64,000 bases of DNA from Chondrosia reniformis (taxonomy: Eukaryota; Porifera; Demospongiae; Chondrillida; Chondrillidae): positions 4,687,501 to 4,751,500 of the forward strand of contig OX359195.1 in assembly GCA_947172415.1 (NCBI GenBank), given 5' to 3'. Positions 22,555-35,436 of this stretch are shown one piece after another. The notes below the pieces were generated by a model that ran no database searches, had not been told where the DNA came from, and saw only the letters and a list, made by a program, of their open reading frames with translations. Made by a program: the position numbers and the translations under genes. Within the stretch, counting starts at the first letter, position 1. Each line of letters begins with the position of its first letter.

Positions 22555-25500
22555 CTAAAAGTTAGGTGCACTTTTATGTGTTTCTTCTAAAAGAGCAGTA
22601 GGTAAGCTACTTTGTTGCTTGCTAGTAATGGATCCTTTCTCTGGATTCACTTGCTGTGCCCCAGTACTTTCAACTGACGGCATCCTCTTTGGAGCCATAA
22701 AGGATGGACCTATTGTGGGTTGATTGTGAATGAGTGACGATTGGATGCGTAGGCGTGCAGCTTGTCCTGATTGCAACCATGAGGGATCCGAATAAGGCTG
22801 AAAGTGATGAGCTCCATAGGGTAGCATTGAGATGTTTTGTTCCTGTCGGTAGGGTATTTGTGGAAAATTAGGAGTACAGTAGGGAGAGGGATAGAATTGA
22901 GGCATTGGCAGAAATGGATTCCGGGTTGCAGAACTAGTATAAGTCATTTGACTTTGGTTCAGTGCACTCTGTGGCCTAATCATTGGGAAGGCACCTTGAG
23001 ATGATTGCTGACCTTCAACCTGCATGGGATTGCTTGTTATATGAGATGCTGGATACATTTGGGGGGGTGCTGGGTATGACGTAGGGGCTTGTATTGGTGC
23101 CCACATTGACCCCTGTGTAACTCCCACTTTACCTGGCTGTAAGTGTTGTGGAACTGGAGCCTGATTCTGGGAGTTAGGTGGCTTTGAGCTGGTTGTGGTG
23201 TCCACTAGTGAACCTTTTGCTGGGTCGTCAGTACCACTTACTGAAACTGCAGGACTGGATGACTTAGTAGTCATTGACTTGAGGCGTGGGCTTTGAAGGG
23301 TAGGTGATATCAATGGTGACTCTTGTAAGGTTGGTGAAGTAAGAGGAGGAGATTCTAGGTTATCTGCACTTCTAGGCAGAGATGGTTTCACATTGTATGG
23401 CATATCACTCTCTGATTCTCTTGCACTATCATTCTCATAATCGTCCTTATCACATTCTTCTAAATCATCAGACTTGGAACTGTGGGCTATTTCTGCTGCA
23501 AGAAGCAATTGCTTTGCACCATATCTGAAGGCACTCTTTGGTGACAACTGTTTTTTTCTAAATTCCTTTGGTGTCATTTGTGGTTTTGTTTCCCCTTCTT
23601 CCTCTTCACTGGAGCTTTCCTTTTCATCTGAGGACAGGTCATTCTTGCGCTTTACCCTCTTGGCTGCCAATTGTTTCCTACGTTGCCCTCTTCTGCGGTA
23701 TTTTGAAGCAATTGAACCTCTCCTAGCAGCAGATGATGAGACTTCAGCCTTCAAATAAACACCAACAAATGTTTGTGAAGCATGCCAGGGAATGATAGAC
23801 TTAAATTGCTTATCAGACACAGCTTTTGCAGCCAAATTAGCCATTTTGGATGTAAAAATGTGAATTGTGTTTGGTGGCACTTCCACATCCTTTTCCTCAG
23901 AGTCTATGAAAGTGTATTAAGGCAATTAACATCACATCAATGCACTCAAACACAGGTGACTACCTACGAATGTACATACGTACGTATATTCTATATTATT
24001 AAGGGAAACTACATAATAAGGCAACTTGATGCATAAGAGCTGAAGGATAAAAATTGCGTAACCGTGTATACACAAACATACGTACGTACATACATATGTA
24101 GATAGGTATAGATGTAAAACCTAACTCATTATATACGTATATAATTTTCACCTGAAGAATTGTGGCTTTTCTCTTCCTCTTTAGCAGATGACAAGCTATT
24201 CTTTTTCTGGGGTGTTCTAACAGTTGACTTGGACCTTGTCATTCTTCCTTCTACTTGTAAGAGTGATTCATCTTCCCCTAGAATTTTCTGCAATTTTGCG
24301 ATTTCTTCTCTTATAGCTACACATCGTCGTTTAGCTCTTGGCTTGTCATACAAATTAGCAAGCTCTTTATTACCAGTAATTTCAGTTAAAGTTAAGAGAT
24401 CAACTTCATCCAGGGGTAGCACACCCTCTCCCTTTTTTCTCTTTTCATCTTCTGGGGTTTCATCTGCAGAAACTGCATTGGCCTCCTAAGGTTAAGGAAA
24501 AGGGTGTCTGTGAGCCAAGACTAAAATTAACATTTGGTAAAACTTCTACATATCTACGTACGTATGTAAATGGCAATTTTAGCTTGTGGCTGAGGACTCA
24601 TGGATAAAACCAGCTATCCTGGGTTTAATTCCCAGTGACTGCTCCATGTCTTCCCCGGTAATATGATGGCATAGGGTTTAGTACGTAGTTGCAATTTGAT
24701 TGTTATTACTTAGATTACATTTAGTTAAGATTCTCTCTCGCACTATAATTGGGCTGTGCTAGTGAACTGCCAGTTTGATCTGGATTCAATTAAAAAGCTC
24801 ATTTGTATAATATAAAGATAACTTAGTAATTGGGATAAGAGGAACGCATGGTTGAAAGTATCATAGTGGCAAATTGTACGTAGCTCATTAGTAGAATGCT
24901 GGTGGTTAGTCGTGGATTGAATATCACTTAAATTATGCTACCTAAATGTTATATACATACTTGTCAGTATACGTACATACGTACGTACAAACGTATTTAC
25001 AGAATAAGGAGTGTTTGTTGCAATCATTATGAGAATAAAGTCTTATTTAGCGTCAGCAACATGAATTTACTAATTCAGCCCAGAGGTCTTCATCAGCAAT
25101 ATACGTACATATGAGGAATGGGAATACAAGCCAGTTTAAATAGGAAAGGGTGATGTCCAGAATTAGTAAATTCATGTTGCAGAGGCTCAATTAGACTTTA
25201 TTCTCACACATCCTACGTACGTACATACACAGTCAATATGACTGTACATATGTACGTACGTACTTAATCTACCCACAAAGGTACTAAATTATGTTCATAT
25301 GCAAGTGTATTCTTACATCTTCACTACTGCTTTCATCCCTTGATGATAACAACTTTCGTGGGATTTTTATAAGTAGCTCTTGTACTGTCCTTACACCAAC
25401 TTTGGACTCCCTTCTATTTGCCCTCTTTGATGGCAATTTGCTTTTCTTAGACACCTTTGTAACAGAAGACTTGTCTTCCTTTAATTTTTTTAAGGGTTTC

Positions 25501-28500
25501 TTAGGTGGTTCAGAATTCATACATGTTGAAATGTTTTCATCCACTTTGGGAGTAGGTGCAGCTTCCTTTTTCTTTGTAGAGAGCTCTTCATGATTAGAAG
25601 ATTGCAACACTTTTGGAGTGCTCTTTGTGGGAGCCAAGGATGAAATTTTATTAGTATCAGGTATCTGCAATACAGGATCACTGCTTAGACTAGTTCGTTT
25701 TTCAGAAATCAAGCCATGGGGACTTGGAGCAGTATTTCGTCTAATTTCTTGAATCACTATATCAGGAGAAGGTGAGTGTGATTTTACAGGATGTGGCTTT
25801 CTCCTACGATGTAAGCCACCCTTCTTTAGTTGAGTCCTCGGCTGGGGTTCTTTTTCAGGTGTTGTTTGTGAAGAAGATTGCTTACTGTCAGCAGTTACTT
25901 TACCATCTGACTGTAAACTTAGATCTGGCAATGTGTCATGGCTTTGAATGGCTTCATCATCACATTTAGACTTAGTAAGGAAGTCTTTAGATTTAGGATG
26001 TTGATTTTCCTTAGAATTTAAGGAGAATGCGGGGTTAGTTTCTTGTGTAATGGCGGAAGGAGACACATTCAAGCTGTCACCAGCCTCCTGGGCTGCTTTA
26101 ACTGTATAGGATTGAGGAGCACTTATTGGCTGTACTGCTGCACCAGGAGCCACTTCATCACATTTACCACCTGCAGTATCTATGGGCTGTGATAACATAG
26201 GAGCTACAACTTTGAGGTCCGCTGCCCCTTTAGCTGGTGTAGTGCTAATGGTCAGATTATGAACATTTTCAGCTGATGATCCAATGACTGGATTCGGATG
26301 CTTCTGCTGTTTGAGAACTGGTACGGTGGAAGAGGTCTTCGGAAGGGCTTCCTGTGGCATCATTGACATTGGTACTTGGACCATTCTTCCGTCCTGAAGC
26401 TTTAATAGTACTATACCTACGTACCATAAAGATAGAAAAAATCACAGACACAATAGCATGAACCACTAGGCCCTATGTATGTAAGACATCAAGATATGTA
26501 TAAATCAGTTTAATACCGCAATAAATGTAATCACGTTCACAATTGAATTTGATCACGTTTAGCTTACAAAATAAGGTTTTTAAGCATAGTAAATTGTGGC
26601 AAGAAAGAACTATGTACGTACATTACACAGGAGCAGACTAAGATTTTACTAGGTAGATTAAATCAGTCTCAAAATACATATGGAGTTCACTGTAATTTAA
26701 AAGTGAAATTAATAAGACTGTGTAAGTTATTTATACGTTAGTGACATAATGGCTTACCCTGATTGGGTGGTACAAAATACGACTGGCCACTCTTTGGATC
26801 AGTGTGCACATTAAAAGGCATGTTGGGATAATAATACTGGGAAGGCAATGGATAGGACATGGGGGCACTTTTGTTGATAGGCGTGATTGAAGATGAGACA
26901 TTGGGAGAACCACTGGGTAGCGTACTAGCTTCAGAGGGCTTTGAGTGAGGGGACAGAGTGTGTGGAGGAGCCACTTTATTCTTGTCAGGCACATCCTCAA
27001 CTGAAGGCTTATTGTTTTTGGGTATGTCATTAGAGTCATTGTTCTTAGCATCAGTTTTGATTGATTTAGCCTTCTTCTGACTATCAGCCTTTCTAACATG
27101 TTGCTGTTTACTTTTCGCTTTCTCACTGCTGATTTGGTCAGCACTAGGCAAAGATTTGGGTTGCTGCTTGGGTACTGGCAGAGGAGACACCATTGGAAGT
27201 AGGGCATTGGCAGACATCTGACTAGCTAGCATTGGATTGGTAGACAAAACCATTTGTGGGCCCATGGGAGTTTGAACCATCATGTAGTATGGTTGAGTTG
27301 GAAGGGAGTTTTGAAGGATGCTTGTTGGTGTTGACATGGAAGCACTTGTGGTTAATGGTTTCGGCTTAGCTTCTGTTACAGATGAAACACTTGAAGATGC
27401 AACAGAAACAGCATCATCACTTTGACGAGGACTCTTTATTAATCCCCTCTTCTCCTTCTAAGAAAAGAGAAATAATAAGACTTTTTACACTTACCATGAT
27501 GATATACGTACGTACGTACCTGCCTATGAACACATGTATGTATGTGCCTAAACACTTAAGTACACATGTTCAACCACCATGTACATAATGCCACAAAATG
27601 AATCTTTAACAAAAATTATATAATGGTAGGAACCTGTTAACACCTTTAACTACAGTGAAACCTGTGCACCTCTGAATAGAGCCATCTCATCCAAATTACT
27701 GTTGGCTTTTTAAAATCCCATCAAAACTGGTATATATAGGGGCTACCCTAATTGACTACATTAGCCAGACTTCATCGTATCATGTTTGTAAAGCCTTTTA
27801 AATTTACCTGTGAAGTTGCCTTCTTGACCAGTGGCATACACTTATTCTTTAAGTGCTGCAAAAGAGCGGCATCCACATCACTTGTACTTGTACTTAATTC
27901 CCTGTAGATATCACAATTTGTAGCCAGGGTTAAATACAATACAAATCACTTGATAAAGACACCTTGGAAACAAGGAAAATGCTCTGATTACCGTAAATCA
28001 AGAAATTCATGCAGTTTTAGTTTAAAGATGATTCCTAGAAAAGTGATTTAAATTATGCGAATTTGCATATCAGTATTGGGTGGTCACATAATTGGGTATT
28101 TATAACACTGACAATCATACACAAGATTTATATAACTCAAGTAAAGTGATACACAGGCTCTTCTTGGGTGGAAGGGCAGTTATGTCGCTAAAATTGTCAC
28201 TTTTAGCATGCGCAGAAATCTCCTTTTCGTACAATTGTTTGTACTTCCAAACAGTACTTTCAGGAAGATCTCCTAGCTCCTTTAAGAAATGCGTTACAGT
28301 AATTATGTAGGGAAATTCCGTGCGATGTTATTTGTGCGCGCTGAGGCGCCTCGCACGAATACGCACAAATTAGATGCATGTATGAATTTCTTGATTTACG
28401 GTAACAAACCATCTTGTCTACCAATTACATGAAATCTAACACTGTTGGAGCACATGATGTGAAAATTCCTAATTAAAAGTGCATGCAATGAAATTTGTGA

Positions 28501-31500
28501 GTTTCTATATCACAAATGAAGATGAAAACTTGCCATAGATTACTATGTACGTATCTATGAACTATACCTTCTTAATTAAATTCTTAAATGCTTCAAATTA
28601 TCAGAACTAATTTGTGTGTATTATATGAAAAAAATCCATTCCCCTGTAAAATCTCTCATAAACCATAAACCAGTTATCTGACATACGTACATACGTATAT
28701 ACGTACATATACAGTGTACAGTTATACGTATATACATTTATAGTATGTAAAAACACATGCAACCTACTTGCACTTAAATGTCCACTGTCTGTAAGATTTG
28801 CAGATAAGTGTAACTTTGTTATTACTAGAAAGAATAAAATACAATATTACTATTAAGTACGTATGTAGCATATTAGTACCAGCATGAATATGTATGTATG
28901 TACGTACATATACATATCTATGGTACAAGTACATACGTATGTATACCAGTGTTGATATACGTACGTACGTATACAGTTAACTCTTGCTTTGGCTATGTAC
29001 ATATGTACGTACGTATGTATCCCCGTTGTGTGGTCATTTTGCTATTACTCTTATCTTTCCAAAAATGTATGAGCATTATCTCTGGAAAGTAGACCTCATA
29101 TGTATAAATATGATAAGCAAAATAATCACTGAAACCTACTACACCAAGCCAGCCAAGTGACCACAGTCTAATCTTGGCTGGGGACCAGTGATCGCCTCCC
29201 ACTCATCCAAGAAATCATCAAAGAACCACCTACCTAAGATTAGACTTGGCTGGTTTGGCAGAAAATTTACTTATCATCATTGCTTTACATGGTTCAGTGC
29301 AATTAACTCCCCTAGTTCATATATATATGTACTTAAGTACATACGTACGTAGGTAAAAAACAATCAATCTTAAGGATGTCCAGGTTAAGGAACTTTCACT
29401 GTAACTGAGTTGTGTAGTTGTGTAGTGTGACTGAATACTACCATATAATAAACATGGTCTAAATTGAAAACAAATATCTGTAATATGTAGGCTATACAAA
29501 ATATAACAATTATTACGTATGTACGTACATACATACCTGCTATCTTCGATTAAAAGTGGCTTCTTACTGTACAGACATTTCTCTGTATTGTAGAAAAAAT
29601 ACATAAGTACGTACGTATCTACATACGTATGTATGTACGTATTTGCAGTTCAACTGTAAGTGCTACTAGCACAATTCATTACTTAAGGTGATTTCATGTA
29701 GTTTGTGAACTTGTATACATATATAGTCAGTTGCAAACAAACTATAAGTACTTTAGTTTACAACAAATATACGTAGTACATACGTATATATTAGTTAGGC
29801 AATTAAGAAAGACACCAAAAAAACTAACACTAGGATAGCTCAAAAATCGACAAAGATTGAACATACGTACATACGTATTTGAGTGGTAACTTACCTCCAT
29901 CAAACCAATACTTGGTGCCTTGACTGTCTTCTCCAAGAAACTGAAAGTAATCCTAGCAAGAAAGTGAAAGGAAATCAGTTATGCTTGAAAAATAACGACG
30001 AGACAAATGGACATTAACATAGAGGGCAAAAAAATGGAGCTGCTGGGAATCGATCCCAGTACCTCTCACATGCTACGACAGCCCCTCTCGCTTCTGTTTT
30101 GTGGGTAGATATACATATATAAACAGACAAAATTGACATTAATCATATAAGTGCAAGCCCCGATAAAAGGTTGCATCAAGGGACTTCCCATGACATGCTA
30201 CTTAACCACTGTCCGGGCACTGCTTTCAAGGGAAGAATACAGTGTACTCAGTAAAACATTGGATATTGCCTATTTTATTATGCAAAATTCATTCAAATCT
30301 GATATAGGCGGCTAAATGCAACATCTAAAGATAATAGGATGACAGTTATATCCAACCAAAAAGCGGTTGGCCAATCAATATTTGATTTGCTTGTACAAAT
30401 GTCCACTCCAGTCCTAATTCTTGTTATAAGCACACTGGATTAGCATTAAATTTTGTAGCTATGAATAACAGAATGTAAGTACAGTAACCTGTGCAGTGGT
30501 TACCTGAATACAGTGGTCACCACCAAATTAAGATTAGTTCTTAAAATTCCTGCAAAATCATATATGCAAGGGAGTTTCTACGTATATTGCAGCCACCTAC
30601 ATATGTACGTATCTAATATAAGCTGCCCCCAAGCTTTCACTGTATTATGCAGTAGTACATAGGGCTGTATGCTGAACTTGGGACCAGACAGGGCAAAATA
30701 AAAATTTAGGGGGGGAGGCAATGGTATGAGGGTGTCAAAGCAGTTTAGTGGGTTCCCAAAAGTCTATAGGGGGAGGCAAATGTCCCCCTCTATGCAGCCC
30801 TGGTGCAGTATAGGTATGTAAAGTACTTGCATAAGAATGTACATCACAAACAATAAATAAAAAGATATTCTGATACATTGAAACTGTGATGGATACTTTA
30901 TGTCATATCCATAGAGCAACTAAGTAGTATACAAATACGTAGAAGACCCAATGAAAGTACTATTACGAGGACTATGTAATGCAGACTTACGTACTACGTA
31001 CATGATAACATCATTACTACAGTAAACACTTCCTCTTAGCACAATTTCATCATCCTCATCACTAAGCATAACTAATTTACATAAATACGTAATCCTCATT
31101 TCATATTCACATCTCCAATCAAAATGACATGCAAGAGTCATTGATTAGGTGTTAAGGGATCCCTTGTCCCTCTGGAATAAGCTAAACTCTATTTGAATTG
31201 TATGTATATTTAGCACTAATTTACAAGACTTTTAAGTTGAAAATACCTACTGCAGAACATTTCACACCTCAGCATTGATGAGACATTGGTATGGCTGCAA
31301 ATATTTTGCTATAACTCCAAGTTTACACACATCTCTCCTTAAGCAATGAAGGTATACTACTGGTGCCATAAGTGGATTAACAGAGCATGCACCCATGTGT
31401 GTTAATGATCTTAATTTATTAGATGTACTGACAGTCATACTTGAGTGATGCAAGAGCAATTCCTACATTGGCCAACTAATCTATTTCAGATAACAATCTA

Positions 31501-32333
31501 CAAATGCTTGGCACCGAGCAAACAATTTTGGTGCAGCAGTAGTTCAACTTACACAACTCAAAGTCTAAAATATAATCAGTGTAACTATTACTGCTACACA
31601 GAAAGGACCCAATATATATTATTAAGTACATTTTATATAATAGTATACGTAACTGAGTGGATTAATCAAGTTATACAGTAATGTAATGGGACCTCTTCTA
31701 CTTAAATAACTAGGGGAAGAAAATAAGCTGATTCTATAGCTGATTGAAACCTTTACTACAGTGGCAACATATGGTGGTAATGAGTCTTAGAGTTTGAGTA
31801 CGGTAGGTTAATGACTTACCACAGACATAGAGTGCAGCACCAAGTACGCAATTTAAACTAGTTATTACGAAAAATTATGTATATTTGTGTACCTTAAGAG
31901 TTGTTTCTACTGAAGCAGAGGGTTTTCGCGGTGTTCCACGCGGCGAGAGTAAACTCTGCGTACTACCTCGAGAGTCGGGACTCATTAGAGGGTCCACATC
32001 GACCTTTTGATTGGCGGAAACCTTCTTCTCTTCGTTTTGTATGGTCGAATTACCAAACCTCTTTATCGTGGATGGCTTTGAAGCTATTTCAATTGACGCA
32101 CTTTCCAACAAGTGACTCTTTTCTTGAGATTTTGGGAAGTTCGGATGTTGTTCATTATCATCGCTTCTCTTCGGTAAACCGTTGTGCGGTGTTGGTTTGA
32201 ATGTTTTATCACTACAATCACTGTCAAGTGATCGCTCCTTTTGATTCGCCTCTTCGATAGCAGTATCCTTTGGCAATGTTTTCTCGAGAGCTATCTCTTG
32301 AGTTGTTGCGTCTACAGTAGTCGACTCCGCCAT
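22555..32333 (-). CDS. Large low-complexity nuclear protein, possible WHIM-like segment
   Basis: Exons in agreement by phase: 31893-32333 (ATG, MAESTTVDATTQEI), [candidate 31268-31462], gap, 29895-29952, 29537-29582, 27808-27901, 26758-27457, 25317-26416, 24152-24485, 22555-23903. The 29952-29537 join reads FLGEDSQGTKYWFDGEK, like the (D/N)-x-G-x2-YW block of WHIM/CECR2/BAZ-type chromatin proteins. The remainder is Ser/Pro/Lys/Gln rich, with basic clusters (RRGQRRKQLAAKRVKRK; KPKKPLKKLK-type), acidic serine runs (SSSEEEEGE) and a short helical region (IREEIAKLQKILGED) near 24300. This suggests a nuclear or chromatin-associated scaffold; no enzyme domain is visible. Exons between 29953 and 31267 are unresolved, and a coding-like stretch at about 30980-31105 (YLCKLVMLSDEDDEIVLRGS) may belong. 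The family is not recognised. Confidence 0.7.
24575..24650 (+). repeat. tRNA-like sequence in intron
   Basis: Contains an A-box-like stretch (tagcttgtggctgaggac) and a B-box/T-arm (cctgggtttaattcccag). The acceptor stem does not close, so this is probably a SINE head or tRNA pseudogene, not a functional tRNA. Confidence 0.4.
25010..25212. mobile_element. MITE family A, copy 1
   Basis: The ends are inverted: gagaataaagtctta and caacatgaatttactaattc on the left versus gaattagtaaattcatgttg and gactttattctcac on the right. A second copy lies at 54166-54365. The centre (cagaggtcttcatcagcaat, gaatgggaatacaa) is shared. Non-coding; in an intron of the nuclear-protein gene. Confidence 0.8.
27992..28403. 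mobile_element. MITE with 23-bp terminal inverted repeats
   Basis: Starts ttaccgtaaatcaagaaatt(catgca) and ends aatttcttgatttacggtaa. About 412 bp, no meaningful ORF, inside an intron of the nuclear-protein gene. Confidence 0.8.
29120..29322. repeat. MITE-like repeat, copy 2
   Basis: Shares ccagccaagtgaccacagtc with 8390-8410, and ends with cagtgcaattaactccccta, the inverse of the left end of copy 1. Its internal inverted pair (tctaatcttggctgg / taagattagacttggctgg) gives a stem. Intronic. Confidence 0.6.
30031..30090 (-). repeat. tRNA-like 3' half
   Basis: Reverse complement shows a T-arm with perfect 5-bp stem (ctgggatcgattcccag) followed by cagctccA. No matching 5' half was found, so this is a fragment or SINE piece. 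Confidence 0.45.
30662..30805. mobile_element. G-run MITE family, copy 1
   Basis: Starts tagggctgtatgctg and ends ctatgcagccctgg (imperfect inverted ends), with internal tttaggggggga and atagggggaggcaaatgtcc. A related copy lies at 59989-60201. Confidence 0.6.
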
Positions 32334-32979
32334 GGTAATTCAGCTTTCATCTGAAGCTTTTTAAACGACTAAATTAGTTTAGTAGTACAACTTAACAAAT
32401 TGTACTTCCAAAAACAATAGAAATCAGTGAAAGGGAGCCAAAAATTCAAAGTAGGGGGTAGGAATTTTCAGAACTGTCGGCCATTTTTCTAATCAAAAAT
32501 CCAAAAATGCATCATACTAAGGTGTCAACAAAGAGAATGTTCCGATCACTAATAAACACATTAAGTACGCAATTAAAACTTGGCAACCTTTTAAGTATAT
32601 ACGTATATGATATATAAGGAAAGAGTCGATTTTGATTCAATGAAAGTGGGCATTATCGTTTGAAAGGATCATCTCTAGACTTTTAGAGTGTCTAAAGACA
32701 CAGTTTTGTTGCCTCTCTCTTGATCGTCTGTCTTCTGGTGTTGGTCTACAGCTGTCTACAAGTTGGCTTTTGGGCGATCTCGTACAAGTGTGGCTGTTAA
32801 TGGAGAGAATTTCAATGTAGAGTAGCTATATCTGTTGAATTGATTACTGGAGGGAACTCAAAAATACATCCAGCGACGCACTCGCAGGCGATACAAGTAT
32901 CTAGCTATATCACTTTCAAAGTTCGATTCGTTACAGTACCAGGAAATGGAAAGAACACAGTTTACCGATTCCTACTCCA
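32334..32979. other. 5' flank of the nuclear-protein gene
   Basis: Intergenic; presumably contains the promoter of the minus-strand gene that starts at 32333. No feature recognised before DIRS-like coding text begins around 32980. Confidence 0.4.
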
Positions 32980-34505
32980 CTTAGGAGTGCTCATCATCGA
33001 CGGTGTACCTGTCCGTGAAGTACTGAAGGATAAGCACCCACCTGCTCAACCGGCAAACCCTCCTATACCTACCTCAGCGTGCACAGTGGAGTTCCGCCTA
33101 GTGCTGTTTGAACAAGTCAATGGGACATGATATGGTCAGCCGCCCTTCAGGTCAATGTTCTGGCTCCTCCGAAGTGGACGTTATGGGATGGCTCCCTTCA
33201 GGTCAACCTCCGGAGTGGACGCTATGGGATGGCGCCCTTCAGGTCAACCTCCGGAGTGGACGCTATGGGATGGCTCCCTTCAGGTCAATGTGCTGGCCCC
33301 TTCGGAGTGAACGCTATGGGATGGTGCCACATGTGCACAGTATCCCAGGGTGCATTCAAGGACCTGTGCGATGCTCTAGCTGCAGTTGCAAGATGTATCA
33401 GTACCACATTCATCAACCCGTCAGGCCTTACGGCTTTCATCACCTGCAGGCTGATCTCGCTCGGGGAACACAGAGGTGCATGTTCTGCTGGTTGATGCAA
33501 AAATGTGTTTTAACAGTCTGAACTGCAGATGCAGCCATGGCTATATGTATGCCCTGGGCGTCACACCACTGATCAGCGCTATGCACCCCAGGTGCAGAGC
33601 AAGTGTGGTTCACTGACAGTGCTACCACTGGGGGCACCTAGCCTGGTGCATGTGACCAGGTGGCTGATTAGGGCCCAGCATTCAGTTATTATGCAATAGC
33701 TCCAAATCCTGGCTGGTGGTAAAGGAAGAACACCTCAAACTCCCCAAGGCTGAGAGTAGCTTTGCAGAGACAGGTGTCCTCATTATCTGCATGGGCAAGC
33801 AGCACCTGGGTGGTGCAACTCTTGGAACACAACTCTTGGAACACAAATCTTGGAACACAAACCTTTGTTGAAGAGTTTGTAATGGAGAAGGTCTCGGTCT
33901 GGAAAACCAAGCTCAAATGCCTCTCACTCATTGCAAAATCTGAGCCCTATGTTGCCTTCTCAGCCTTTACCCATGGTCTTATTGGCCATTGGATGTACCG
34001 TTTGAGAACTGTCGAAGAACTCCCATCATTGAAGCAGCCCCTCAAGGGCACCATCAGGCATGCAGTTTCTGCCAGCCCTGACCATGGGCCTGCAGCCCAT
34101 CCAACATGGAGTGTGAACTCTTAGCACTCCCAGCTTGCCACAGGTGCTTGGCACTGGTTAACCAAGCAACATTGGAGGAGGAGCACACCTTCTCACTACG
34201 ACTGACATGTATCACCACTGACCGAACGTATAGTGCAGGAGAATGGTGATCTGGGTGACACAGGCCAACTGTAAAAAGCAATCTATCGAGACAACCCTGA
34301 GAGCAGAAAGACACCCTTTTCACTGCCAAGTGTTCTTTGTAAGCATTGGGGCAGTCTGACCTTAATTCACTTCAGTTACAACTTCTTCCTTTCTTCTGTG
34401 CCCATAGCTGGGTGACAGTACTACCGATCACAACCACTGCACAAGGATGCATTCCATGATGCACTCTGCCTCATGATCAGGTATATACAACTTGACCCCA
34501 CCTGA
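32980..34505 (+). pseudogene. Decayed DIRS-like reverse transcriptase, 5' segment
   Basis: Translated blocks in several frames match, in order, the RT protein of DIRS-type elements common in marine invertebrates: VREVLKDKHPPAQPANPPIP (33013-33072), VLFEQVNGT, a repeated SGVDAMGW motif, FKDLCDALAAVARCISTTFI then NPSGLTAFITCRLISL (33350-33460), VLLVDAKMCFNSLN, then FVMEKVSVWKTKLKCLSLIA (33878-33940) with AFSAFTHGLIGHWMYRLRTV, and finally DALCLMIRYIQL near 34465-34500. Many stops and shifts: a dead copy. The protein continues at 41336. The family placement is from memory of the protein pattern and needs a search. Confidence 0.65.
33150..33325 (+). repeat. Coding minisatellite, about four 42-48 bp units
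   Basis: Units built on ccttcaggtcaacctccgga and gtggacgctatgggatggc repeat about four times. They arise by reiteration of the RT motif that reads SGVDAMGW in the DIRS-like gene. Confidence 0.8.
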
Positions 34506-34525
34506 CCTTCCCAGAGAGTGTATAT

Positions 34526-34909
34526 ATACAAGTAAATAAAAAACATTTACAAAAATGATGTTAGAAGTAGGAATGGTAGTGTTCACTAATACATCTGCAA
34601 AAAGTATCGAAACAAGACACTGATTATATGATAAGGCTAATCATACAGAAGTTGCATATATACTGAAATTTAAGTAAATTAACCATACACTTCTGTGTTT
34701 GGGCGCACTAACCTTAAATAGGAATGGTGCGCCCAAACACAGAAGTGTATGGTTAATTTACTTAAATTTCAGTATATATGCAACTTCTGTATGATTAGCC
34801 TTATCATATAATCAGTGTCTTGTTTCGATACTTTTTGCAGATGTATTAGTGAACACTACCATTCCTACTTCTAACATCATTTTTGTAAATGTTTTTTATT
34901 TACTTGTAT
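34526..34909. repeat. Perfect foldback: 183-bp arms, 18-bp spacer
   Basis: Left arm 34526-34708 starts atacaagtaaataaaaaaca and ends tgtttgggcgcac. Right arm 34727-34909 is its exact reverse complement. The whole is about 384 bp. No mismatch was seen along the arms, implying very recent formation, active homogenisation or an assembly fold-over. No ORF. Confidence 0.9.
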
Positions 34910-35436
34910 TCCCCCTTTTTTCCTCTTAATATTACTAGTTTTAAATTAATTTGAAAGTTTTCTTGGCGAAGATCTCAAAATAACGTCTTAGACAAGAGAA
35001 ATATGCCGAAAACCATGATCTCTTAATTAAAAAATGGCGTCCGAGAAGACCACAATTTTCGCTCTTCACAATTAACATGCTTATTGTAGAGCGCATTCAG
35101 ATTTAGGGCTGTCTATTCCCTAGTTCCGAAATATTTATGACGATTTATAACTAGTACGTGCCCGCACAAGTTCGCATATTAGCGCTAGTCTATTCAATAA
35201 AAGAAGAAGAAGAAGAAAAAATGAATTTTGGAAGTGGGTCTATTCCTAGTTAGCCGCTTTTTGAACGCTATAGAGCGTGTAGAGCGTCGAAACATGTTTT
35301 GGCATTTAGGAAAGCGTGCATTAATCGCTGCAAATAACCGAATATAACCGAAAATCGCTTCGTTGGCGATTTATGAGGTGTTGATTGCTAATACATTGGA
35401 TAGGGCGGCCATTTTTTTTTCCGGCCATTCCTACTT
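34910..35436. other. Spacer between foldback and 5.9-kb element
   Basis: AT-rich, with a short agaagaagaag run near 35203 and a T-run near 35412. Not matched to the DIRS gene; no coding sequence seen. Confidence 0.35.

Noticed and set aside
25010..25212. CRISPR-like repeat-spacer pattern from regular TACGTACG runs and MITE arms
   Set aside because: Eukaryotic context, irregular spacing, and the repeats are MITE ends or simple palindromes.
26731..27207. 158-codon ORF on minus overlapping the nuclear-protein exon
   Set aside because: Alternate frame of exon 26758-27457, whose phase fits both neighbours.
28092..28310. 72-codon ORF
   Set aside because: Lies wholly inside a MITE with clear inverted ends.
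33108..33521. 137- and 122-codon ORFs on plus as independent genes
   Set aside because: They are overlapping frames of the decayed DIRS-like RT and its minisatellite.
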